Below are positions 44,341 through 54,558 of a stretch of 64,000 bases of DNA, in pieces. This DNA comes from Ampelomyces quisqualis (Eukaryota; Ascomycota; Dothideomycetes; Pleosporales; Phaeosphaeriaceae). The position numbers were made by a program, and so were the translations under genes. The first letter of the stretch is position 1, and each line of letters begins with the position of its first letter. The notes below the pieces were generated by a model. It was given only the letters and a program-made list of their open reading frames with translations, searched no databases and was not told the DNA's origin. The stretch lies in contig JAGTXZ010000002.1 of the NCBI GenBank assembly GCA_018398575.1, forward strand, positions 1,614,501-1,678,500. The letters run 5' to 3'.

Positions 44341-45834
44341 TCAATTTGCCCCCAACGCCCTAAGTGCAATGCGTAATTCCTTGACAGCAGTTGCCGCGTC
44401 GTCAAAGTTCAGAGCGGAAATGGCCCACTTAGCGTGCTTTTGCGCCTCTGCAATAGAGTGCTCATCATCTCTCAATGGGCCCTGAGACAGTGCTGGAGTT
44501 GTGGCCGAAGGTTGACCATAAGGGTTCTGTCGAGGGGGTTGCGGCGTCGATGAATGGTATTGGTTGTGCTGCGGTGGGCCTGGAGTTGGGTGGAACATGG
44601 GTGGCTGCTGAGGGGCTTGAGGAGGCTGTGAGGGCGGCGATCGGTAGATGTTCTGTGGAGGCGGTGATGCGAAGGGATTCTGCGGAGAGATAGCTTGTGG
44701 AGGTGGTTGTGACGTGGGCGGAGGTGACGCGGAAGTTTGGTAAAAGCTCGCAGGATCGGGCGCTTGTGGAGCTCGAGGTAACTGTGAATCTGTCGGCAGT
44801 GTTGACTGTCCGATCCCTGGTGTTCCGGCTTGGTTGTCCATTGAAGGCGCGGTCGGCATACTAGGTGCAGTATCCTCCGCCGTGAATGTAGGAGGTTCCA
44901 TACGCGGGAAGTAGCCGCCGCCTGCGGAAGCTGCTGAAGCGCGACGGGATGAAGTCGGCTGAGATATGGGCGAGACATCGCTGTGGGCGCCTTGTCTGTA
45001 GCCGGTTGGCGCAGAAGGCAGATCTGGTTGAGGCGAGACTTTGGGCGGCGAGAAGGTAGGCGAGGGCTGCGTGTTCGTGTTGGGCGCTGTCTCGACGTAT
45101 GGCTGGTAAGGGTTTTGAGGCGGTGGGTGCGACGCGCTCTGGGTTATGCTTTGCACTTCTGGATCAGACGGATCCAAAGGCGGCGGCGAAGCTAGTTCTT
45201 GCGGGGTTTCCTTGACAGGGTTGGTGAGGTTGGGGTCTTCGCCTGCTTTGGAAGCTTTCAGTATGCGCAGGGCGTGGTACTTTGCGTATTTGGACTTGGC
45301 TGTGATTTCGGGGTCGTCCTTCTTCCAGATAGTGAGCACTTCGAGGAACGTGGAGGCCGCAAGCAGGGTGTCTGCGGTGTTGCTAGGACACAGTCAGGCG
45401 CTGGGCCGCAGCGAGATACATGAGGGCACGCACTGGGTTGCCTTGTCCTCGGCCATGTCCTTGTCGCCCTTGGCAAGGGTCTGCAACGCGAACTGCTCGA
45501 TATAAGCGCTCGCAGCAACATCGTCCAGCAGCGCGTCTTCGCCCGGGTGTCGGGCCTTTGCCTGCTCCAGCGTCTCCATCAGGTCGGTCGTGTAGGCGGT
45601 GCATTCCTGGTCGGCCGAGTGCAGGCCGCCGGCGATGATCTTCTGGACCATGTGGAAGCGCACTGAGCATGGTCAGGATGCATGGTCGGGTGAAGATGAA
45701 GCTGGCCTGGATGGCCGGCTCCCCTACTCACGCCAGTATGTGACAATCGGCTTGAACCTCTCGAGCTGCGCCGCGCGTTTGGCAAACGGCGCGAGCTGCA
45801 GGCTCTTGAGCCTTGCGGGAATCGTGTCGCCCAT
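44341..45834 (-). CDS. VTA1: Vta1, ESCRT-III / Vps4 regulator
   Basis: Cofactor that activates the AAA ATPase Vps4 during multivesicular-body sorting. Exons 45834-45732, 45662-45434 and 45382-44341; introns 45663-45731 (phase 1) and 45383-45433 (phase 2); 457 aa. The N-terminal domain has two MIT-like helical bundles: IPARLKSLQLAPFAKRAAQL, FKPIVTYW joined to LRFHMVQKIIAGGLHS, AYIEQFALQTLAKGDKDMAEDKA, then TLLAASTFLEVLTIWKKDDPE and AKYHALRILKASKAGEDPNL. A long Pro/Ser/Gln-rich linker follows. The C-terminal dimerising VSL helices (HAKWAISALNFDDAATAVKEL, RIALRALG) bind Vps4. It shares a 277-bp divergent promoter with the PDI gene. Confidence 0.94.
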
Positions 45835-46111
45835 GCTTGGGGTGGATGTTGGGGTGGATGCATGTGTTGCGGGGGAGGGGGAGGGGCAGGAGCGGTTGCA
45901 GGCGCTCGCTCGCGTTGGAGGGCACGTGATCCCTGTTAGGTACCCCACACCGGGAGCTATGGCCCCCGTGGTGAGAACAGAGCCTCAGTGCAGGAAAAAG
46001 AGAACAGCTGGCAACTTCACCGCTGCTGTGCAGGCCAGCCCCGGGTCATAAGCGCTGCGCCCGCCAGCACTCCCGCCCGTCCACCCCCCACCGCCTTCAC
46101 CATCAACCGCC

Positions 46112-47633
46112 ATGGTGCGCGCAACAGCCCTGCTCGCGGCGACGGCTGCATTCGCCCTCCATGTGCACGCCGAGAGCATGTACTCCAAGAAGTCGGGCGT
46201 CCTCTCCGTCACGGGCATCGACTACGACAGGCTCATTGCCAAGTCAAACTACACGTCGGTACGTGCTGCCCAGCCGGTACCGTGCGCCCCAGCTAACCAG
46301 TCGGCCAGATTGTAGAGTGAGCCGCCTCCACCGTCGTCCCCGTTCGCTCTGACATGCCAGATTCTACGCGCCATGGTGCGGCCACTGCAAGAACCTCAAG
46401 CCCGCCTACGAGACGGCCGCCAAAGCGCTCGCCGGCATTGCCAAGGTCGCCGCCGTCAATTGCGACGAGGAGATGAACAAGCCGTTCTGCGGCCAGATGG
46501 GCGTTCAGGGCTTCCCCACGCTCAAGATCGTCAGGCCCGGTAAGAAGCCTGGCAAGCCGACCGTTGAGGACTACCAGGGCGAGCGCTCCGCCAAGGGCAT
46601 CGTCAGCGCCGTCAAGGACAAGGTGCCCAACGCAGTCAAGAGGGTCAACGACAAGAGTCTCGACGAGTGGCTCGAGGCAAATAAAAACATGGCAAAGGCC
46701 ATGTTGTTCAGCGACAAGGGCATCGTCAGCGCCACGTTGAGAGCACTTGCGATTGATTTCGCAGGTCTCGTCTCCATCGCTCAGATCAAGAAGACGGAGA
46801 AGGCAGCAATTGAGAAGTACGCCATCACACAATTCCCGAGCTTGATTCTCCTCCAACCCGGCTCTGAAGAGCCTGTCAAATTCCATGGCAAGGTCGAGAA
46901 AGATGCCATGGTCAAGTTCCTGTCGCAGGTCGCTCCGCCCAACCCTGATTGCCCTCCTCCCAAGGAGAAGAAGCCGAGGGCGAAGAAAGATGCCAACAAG
47001 GACACAAAGGCTTCCAGCAAGTACTCCAAGGCATCCGCGTCGCACAAGTCCGCCGACGCGTCCGCCGCTGCTGCATCAGCAACGGAGGAGGTTGTGGAAG
47101 AGCCTGTCGTCCCCACGGAGTCACCTGACCCCAACCTCAAGGGCGAAGACACACCCGAGCCTATTGCCCTTCCAAAGGAGGACTTGAAGCCTACTACGCC
47201 CATCATGTCGGATGCCGCTGAGCTCCAAGCCCTTTGCCTGAACGAACAGAGCAAAACCTGCATTTTGGCCATTCTCCCCAAGGATGAGGCATCAGATAAC
47301 GCACAGACCGTTCTTGCGTCGCTTGCTTCTGTCCACCAGAAGCACGACACCAAGACTAGCAAATTGTTCCCGTTCGTTGGCATCCCGGCTTCAAACCCTG
47401 TTGCTGCGTTGCTTCTCTCTTCGCTCAGCCTCGGGAGCGGCGACCAAGTTTACCTCCTTGCTACCCACGGCAAGCGCGCATGGTACAAGAAGTACTCTGG
47501 GAGCACTTTTGGTCTCGCCGAAGTCGAGCAATGGGTCGATACAGTTCGCATGGGCGAAGGAAAGAAGGAGAATCTGCCCGAATCGCTCTTGGTTGCTGGG
47601 GAGAAGCATGACGAGAAGCACGATGAGCTATAG
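46112..47633 (+). CDS. ER protein disulfide isomerase (Mpd1/PDIA6-like)
   Basis: Luminal ER thiol oxidoreductase. Exons 46112-46258, 46309-46316 (8 nt) and 46361-47633; introns 46259-46308 and 46317-46360; 475 aa. Signal peptide in the first about 20 residues (LLAATAAFALHVHA). The thioredoxin domain follows, with VEFYAPWCGHCKNLKP; the active cysteines fall at about 58 and 61, with FPTLKIV as the cis-Pro loop. A second thioredoxin-fold region without CxxC covers about residues 145-270 (SLDEWLEANKNMAKAMLF, FPSLILLQPGSEEP). A Lys/Ser/Ala-rich linker and a third helical part come next, ending in HDEL, the fungal ER-retrieval signal. Calnexin in the same window works in the same compartment. Confidence 0.95.
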
Positions 47634-49728
47634 TGTCCAGTAACGGTTGTTTGCAGCGCCAAAATAAGCCGGCGATGAGTGCCCATTATGCGCGAAATAA
47701 CGACTTCATTCTTCTGACTTGATCATGCCACCTGAAGTTTTTCAAATCCCGGATCTCCTTCGCAACCTAGTATCCTCTTTCAGTTCCATCTGAGCATGCA
47801 AGACCGACATGAGTAGAGTAGCAAGTTTCGTTCTAGCCCATTCTTCACATCCCATCTACATACTTCCATATAATATGCAAAGGAGATACTTGCCACCACT
47901 CAATTTGTCATGGCCATTGCACCCTCCTCTTTCTCCTGGCGATGACGCAGTCGGCGTTTGCATGCCAGCGCGAATTAGAACTACGACCCCTACCACAGGA
48001 TGAAGACCCTCATCGACCCAGACTCCAACATACACGCTACAGCCTGCTCACGTATCACACTACTCGCGCACCGCCTCACCAGCGATGCGCTGATTCCACT
48101 CAATATGTCAACGTACGCACGCAACATCAATAGCTTGGTCCGCGACCTCGTCTTCCCGAGCATGAATCGCGGGGCCTTGTAGCGCCGCATCACTGTCTTG
48201 GATGTCGACGCCACAGCGAAAAAAAAACTCTCTCTGGCAAGTCGCTCTTCGCTTCACCCAGGGTACACCCCAAGCCGCCTTCCTTCCTTGCCGACGCGGG
48301 CCAAGTCCAGGAGGCGCACGCGCACGCGCACGATGGGATGACGAAAGTTGGTGGGTTGGTCATGAGGGAGGGGGGGGGAGGGTGTTACTTGGTAGACCAT
48401 TTTATGAGAACGTCTTTTATGCGCTGAATCGGGATGATGGATATAAAGCTCAATTACCACCAGTGACAATGGAGGCGGTGCACGATGGGGATGTATTGGT
48501 AGGGTCGCTGGATAAGGGCAGTGGGGATGTTGACGTTGTAGGAGGCGATGGGCAGTGTGAGATGGAGGCATGCACGGCTAGGTGGAACTATAGTAGAAGT
48601 GTTTTTGAAAGCTGAAAGATGATGGGGTGGCAGTGTGGTGTAGCGGTTATGACAAGGGTCAATGTATGTCTTCAAAGTTGAGATGATGTATTGCAACAGG
48701 CATATCTAGCACCATTTCCTTTGCGAAAGAATCACCGAGAAACTTCATCTTTGGCAGCGATTCCAAGGCTGGTCAGATCTCGTCTGGTTTGTTATTCTTC
48801 GAAGCCGCGCACGCAGTTGATTTACTTGCACGTGGCGCTTAGTTTGAATGTCCATTATCTCCTACGGCATTCTCTTCGACACCCTCTAGCTCGATGCTCG
48901 GTCTGATATACACGAGCGTCACTAATGCGTGTGTTCGCGCTGCAGAGGTTGTCATGCAGAGCAAGCATCCCTCGACAAGAGGCGGCATAAGCTTCAAACT
49001 CCGACATCATCGATGCTCCTAACTTAAGCTCACGACATCTTCACCCCATCCCTTTCGGAAGGTCCTCTGTATGATGGATGCATCATTAGCGGCTTGTGCG
49101 TAGACTTTCTAATGCGACGAGCGGAATATTTCACATGCTACTTCTCGCGGAGTGGGTCCACAATGCTCATCGACAGCAAGAGTTTAGGCGCGGGTTGGTA
49201 CCTTACATTTGACTAGTGAGAGTACGTAGCATTGCTCGACCCAAGACTCTCCCAAAAAGGGGTGGAGGTATTTGTTGATTATTGTCAAAGAGCATGCATC
49301 TCAGTGCTAGAGATGCTTACTGTGCTGCGCTCTATTCTATGGCTCGTCTCGACATGGAATGTGCTAATCACAGAGCTCTACATTTCGAGCGCATAAGTCC
49401 TGCTGCAGAGTCAAATTGTACAAGGTCTGCTGCTGTCAATTGTACGCATAATAGCATAACATGTGCGGAGGTGACAGTGACGGACCATTTGCCTGCGCAA
49501 GACCCCGATCATTTTCCAATCAAGGCCGGTAGATTGACCCGTAAATTCAGAGTCTTACACATGCATGTCTGCCAGAATGATGATCCTGACGACCCTCGCA
49601 ATAGGCCCATGGTCGTGAAGGCATCACTGCTACACTCCCACTCAACTCTAAGCACCACAACCCCATAGACCCACCTGAACTAAAAATAGAGTGCCCTATC
49701 TGCCTACGAAGCCTGCGGCAGCAAAAAC
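47634..49728. other. Gene-poor region left of the tRNA gene
   Basis: 2.1 kb with only short open frames lacking family character. Contains a poly-G run (48366-48382) and a box-A-like tRNA fragment near 48636. No complete gene supported. Confidence 0.55.
49723..49727 (-). terminator. Pol III T-run terminator of the tRNA-Ala gene
   Basis: Five T residues on the minus strand begin two bases after the discriminator base of the tRNA, the normal RNA polymerase III stop signal. Confidence 0.75.
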
Positions 49729-49870
49729 TGGACGCTGTGGGAATTGAACCCACGACCTTTCACAATTCTCATGTTGATGGCATGCGAAGCGAACTGGGAA
49801 GTTGTTAGTTGTTGAATGCAGCGTGGTGAGCAGAAGAAGACTTACAATCATACCCCTAGACCAAGCGCCC
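49729..49870 (-). tRNA. tRNA-Ala (CGC) with two insertions
   Basis: Minus strand, 142 nt, of which 72 form a tRNA: 49870-49846, 49793-49783 and 49764-49729. The acceptor stem pairs GGGCGCT with AGCGTCC, including the G3-U70 wobble that marks alanine tRNAs; the discriminator is A. Box A is TGGTCTAGGGG (8-18), box B GGTTCAATTCC. The anticodon stem TTCGC pairs with GTGAA (one G-U), the loop is TTCGCA + T with U33, anticodon CGC and A37, and the T stem GTGGG/CCCAC is perfect. An 18-nt intron (49782-49765) sits after position 37, the normal eukaryotic site. A further 52 nt (49845-49794) lies between positions 26 and 27, beginning GTAAGT and ending CAG with CTAAC 12 nt before its end. Either the gene is active with an unusual intron or it was recently interrupted. 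Confidence 0.8.
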
Positions 49871-52800
49871 GTAGGGCGATAAACTGACTCAAAAATTAGC
49901 TTCTACTGAGATTCTGTCTTGACAACGTGCTGTGGTGCTCGACGGCTGTGGACACGGTAAATTTCAAATTTTGCCGGAAGCGGGGCAACACCAAATCCTC
50001 CACTTCAATACGGAGTAATTGGCGTGGAATTAGTGTCTGGGACCGCTCTGCATAGCGTTATTGATAGCACAATGTCTCAGTTGAGAGTTTGTGTCATGAC
50101 AATCGAACTCCAGACAGCTCTTTGATTTTGCTACGCTTATGAAGTTGTTTTCTGACGTCTCTTGAAAACTCAACGTGTGAGAACAGCCTTTGTTTGGCCT
50201 GGATGAGTGGTTTGGACTCGAGAAAAAGGTATGCAGATGGATTGAGTTCGGACTCGGTCAGCTACGAGGTCCTGCAAGCTACATTGTGAGCATTGACACT
50301 ATCTGAAGTATCTTTTTGGGCAAATCTCGTATGCCCCCATCTTTGAATTAAGAAGAATCGATGCCGGGATCGTAAGTAATATTCATGAGCAACATGGCAA
50401 GTGCAAGATATCAAAGGCGCAGTGTACGGACAATCGAATGCTTCAAGCGAATACCGACATTAGGTGAGTGACATATTTCCACTATTGCATTGCCGAGGGC
50501 AACTTCTTGGACAAATCCATGTAAGCAAAGTGTCACTAGAAATCCCACCCTCTAAAATATGCTTGTTGACACCTGTTCCCTTCGTGTGCACAATCCTCCC
50601 ATGACACTTTTGCCATTATGATGTTAAATTCATGAAGAGTGAACGTGGGTTTCCCGTCGCAAGCATAGGGCCAATCCTATATCCGCTCTTACATCAACAC
50701 CAACACAACGATGGCTGAAGAAGGAGTCCTGTTGCTTAGACGGGTGTCCGCATCTTTTTCTCTTCCACCTCGCATGAGACAAAGGTCTACGCTCCAAATT
50801 TTCACTTCCAAAATCACCATCTCAATGCACTTCCTGAGCCTGATCCTACCTATTTTGGTATCCAGGTCCGATCAAGCACCTCGCATTCACCCACTCCCGG
50901 CCTGACATACGAGTTAACCATTTTTGGCTGTTGGTGCTTTGCAATGCCTTCAACCAATCACACTGGATATAGTACAAGAGTCCGTAAACAAGCACGCAAC
51001 ACGTCGCAGATTTTCGCCCTTTGTCACAGGACGGGCTCGCATAGCTACCATCACTGCCCAATTCGGCCGCATCTAGCCACAGTTTCAGAAGGATCTTTGG
51101 GCACATCGTCTCCACAGCCTGTTATATAGCAACGAAGTCAGCGTGACATGCGACCCAATCGTCGATGACCTATGGAACAAGCCTGCCTTCATCCTCGATC
51201 TACTCATACAAGGGATGATGAAGCCAGCGACTAGAATGGATCATATAGGTGGACCACGATAGCATGATTCTAGAGCAATGTCGACCCATGTCGTCCTGAC
51301 CCCTTCCCACCACCCAATAAGTCTCGACTCGCATCGCGGTGGCCTCTCGACCATGCACATGCACGTGCACCTGAATCACCAGGTACTGTCAGAAATGCAA
51401 CTGAAGTTAACCTCCTCGTAACCACCGACTGAAATGGCCTGAACAACGGCGTATTCCTCCTTCGAGTCAACAACTGGGCAATTTCGCTCTTTATATCTAT
51501 CTCCGCGTTCAGAAATCAGGCACTACAAGCCCCATATCGACCTAACATCCCCCGAGCAGTCTGCCATAGAACAAGTTATTCGTATGGAGCATTCCAGGTA
51601 TCAAACGAAAATCGAACAGCACTAGTTCAATGCATATGACCATGGCGGGCCAAGGATGTTCGCCTACCAAAACGATACACTGGGGCTGGGCATGAATGTG
51701 GTGAGAAGAGATGACTATCTGGTGCATTTCGCGGGACACCCTGAAAAGGAGACAAGTATGTGGAGATCCTGAAAGAACTCTCTGATGTTTGGGAGAGCGA
51801 GACTGTGCAGAGGGACGTCAGTGCAAATATTACAGCTTTCTGGAAGGAAGTAGGTTGGTGAGACGAACGCCTAAATGTTCAGGATTTCGTTGTAAGTTAT
51901 TGGTATTCTTACATTGACAATTTGACATGTTCTGTGGATTCCTTTCCAACTACTGCGTAATTTTATGTGATATCGTTCTCTCTTGAAGTCTACCTAGGTA
52001 CAAGCATAGGGACAGTGCACATGGTACAGAGGAGGCACGTGGGATAACGTCGAAGTCCGGTGCAGAGCTCGCCTAAATCCGTGTCCAAAGGTGGCAACGT
52101 GGCAGAGAAACTGTTGACATTATTTCTAACTCGACTGCAGTTCCGGTTACCATCGGTATGAATAACGGGTGTAATTCAGAAACTCCAAACATCACCTCCA
52201 GGGTGTCCAGGGCCCTGCATATCCATGCGACGAATGAGAGCCTTATAATTGAGCACCAATTCGGATTCTTCCGGTGCAAGTTATGCACCAGCCAGCGATC
52301 GAATCAATCTCATGGAGAGGCGACCGCGCTCTGCGAACGCCATGCGAATATCGACTTCAGGTCCCCTGCCAGTTTTTTGTCCATCTCGCCATACTTGCCC
52401 GTTGTCTACCGCGGAGGCAAAGGGTTGAGGCCATCGGCCAGCCACGCTCGATCTTGAATTAGATCTACCTACCAACCACTAGTACAGCCGCAACCGTCAA
52501 AAGCAATAATCGTCTCCGGGTCGGGGCCGGGTGTGCGGCAATCCACATACGGATAGCGCTTGGCGTTTGTGGTTCTGGATGAGTCCCAAGGCTGCGAAAT
52601 GATAAAGATCTCCATCATGCTTTGCGTCGCGTGGCCGGGGTCAGCTTTTCTAGGAGTATCGATCCCAACGCGAAGGATTTCACTACCCCAGAGCGACCAA
52701 TCCAACCCCATGGAGATTTCCACATCAACCATACACACCAGCTCATATGCACCGCGGTAGAATCGTCATCCGAGTAAAGCACTGCAACTGCCAGACTGTG

Positions 52801-52978
52801 TACACTTTTGCGGTACCTACGACTTGCTGTGTTGGCAGGCCGGGACCTCCCTGCTTCATCTCTTTAAACTGGTCATCAATTGAGTGAAGAGGTTCTAGGA
52901 CAACTCCTGTCAATCTGTCATTATCTTTAAATCCCTGTTGACCCAACACCGACTGGTTAGTGGACTGTTGCGACACAA
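49871..52978. other. Gene-poor region right of the tRNA gene
   Basis: 3.1 kb. No recognised family. It holds one speculative small two-exon reading frame (50825-51129) and a minus-strand coding-like stretch (52469-52976), both noted separately. Confidence 0.5.
50825..51129 (+). CDS. Speculative small secreted protein
   Basis: Two-exon model 50825-50857 and 50914-51129, intron 50858-50913 (GTATCC, CTGAC branch site, GAG acceptor), phase 0; 82 aa. The start would be a hydrophobic signal-like stretch (FLSLILPILLTIFGCWCFA) followed by a short Ser/His/Arg-rich region with four cysteines in total. Small size, signal sequence and position in a gene-poor stretch are effector-like, but no homologue is known to me and the acceptor is weak. 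The model may be chance. Confidence 0.22.
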
Positions 52979-54296
52979 ATGTCGGTGCTCCAGCCCGAGG
53001 CCGGGATCTTCTATGGTCTTTGTTGGTTTATTGTAATACTCAGATTTGCTTCGCGGAGGGTTCATCTTGGATCATGGAAGAGCCTCCAGCTCGATGATTT
53101 CCTCATTGTCGTGGCTATGGTATGAGTATACTCTGGCGGTCCGAACTGAACAACGACTAATGCTACGCCAGATGACAGACACAGTGCTCATAGCGATTAT
53201 TACCCGAGTAATTCGGACAAGCAGTAATCTAGTCGAGCCAGGAGAGGACATCTCGAAGTTCAGCAACGAAGAAATTGAGAGTCGCATCTATGGCTCCAAG
53301 CTTGTGTTGGTTGTAGAGCAGATGCAGATTCTGACTATATGGCTTATCAAGGCGTGCCTTCTCATCATGTACACGAGGATGACGCATGTTCTTCCTCAGC
53401 GCAGAATTGTCATAGCGACTTCCATTTATGTGGCTATCACTTTCGTATGTATCACGTCTATTACAGGTTCTCTCCTATCTAATTTCAATCATAGGTTACT
53501 ATGGAGATTCTTTACTTGGGCGTTTGGTGCCGCCCAATCTCACAGTACTGGGCAGTTCCTCCGAAATCGAGTAAGTCATCAGTTTGATGACCCGTTTCGG
53601 AAGCATATTTCTAACTAGAGTAGAACAGTGTTCTGCTGCGACGAACCACCTCATCACCAACGCGGTCTTTAACATATCCTCCGACGTGATCATCCTTAGT
53701 ATACCAATGCCCCTCTTGTTCAGAGTCCGCTTGCCAAAAAAGAACAAGGCAATTCTCATGAGCGTCTTCTTGATCGGCGTTTTCACGTGAGTTACATGAA
53801 TTTTGACCTTTGTTTTGTACTGATATGTTTCAGTATCATCGCCGCTGTACTCAATAAGTACTATTCTTTTACCAACCCGTTCGGGACCGAGTGGACAATA
53901 TGGTATCTCAGAGAGTCATACACTGCTTTACTTTGCGCCAACCTCCCCCTCATCTACCCCCTGATCCAGCGCGTCTTCAGATTGAGAAGTTGGAGCTCAG
54001 AAGCATACGAAACAAGCAACCAGCATCGACTAAATTCCAACCCGACGCGTCCGCGCCTTGTTCAACATATCTGGGAAAAACAAAAGCCGAAACCTACGCA
54101 TCAGTCACACCGTAGCATGCGCCGGTCAGAAGGCCAGGAGATCATAGGGCACAACGTCGATTCTGAAAGAAACAATGGCTCGCATTTCATTACGAGCGCA
54201 ATTGACATGGATGATATGAAGTCGCCCTTAACACCAGGCATGGAATGCTCAGCTAGCTGGAAGAGTGGGAATACCAACAAGGGAGACTCTAGTTAG
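52979..54296 (+). CDS. Fungal rhodopsin-domain (Pth11-like) integral membrane protein
   Basis: Seven-helix membrane protein of the large fungal family often called Pth11-like or rhodopsin domain; possible surface receptor, ligands unknown. Exons 52979-53119, 53172-53444, 53495-53570, 53624-53786 and 53834-54296; four introns of 47-53 nt; 371 aa. Typical sequence: SLQLDDFLIVVAM, YGSKLVLVVEQMQILTIWLIK, ACLLIMYTRMT, VTMEILYLGVWCRPISQYW, QCSAATNHLITNAVFNISSD, LNKYYSFTNPFGTEWTIW, YLRESYTALLCANLPLIYPL, followed by a hydrophilic cytosolic tail. An in-frame stop just before 52979 supports the start, although many relatives have one more N-terminal helix, so an upstream exon is possible. Confidence 0.9.
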
Positions 54297-54558
54297 CACC
54301 AAGCAACATGAATAGGTTCAGATTTAGATCTCATTTACACGTTGACGTCAAGTCTGACCATGTTTTGTCATGAAGATTGAAATCCTACGTGTGTGATGCG
54401 TGGAGCACCGTGTTGGTTTTCCCAGGAAGGATACTGACCATCAAGGTGCATTGAGCCACAGCCTCAATGACAGCATCAAGGGTACTTGGCTTCATGAAGT
54501 ACTTTACCAGACCTCGGTGTTTGACCTAATATTTCAACGACCTAAGAGCTCAGACACG

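Noticed and set aside
46293..47045. 250-codon minus-strand frame opposite the PDI gene
   Set aside because: Overlaps the PDI thioredoxin domain on the other strand; no family features.
49729..49870. tRNA-Pro, because the 5' half resembles fungal tRNA-Pro
   Set aside because: The anticodon loop reads CGC, G3-U70 is present and the discriminator is A, all pointing to alanine.
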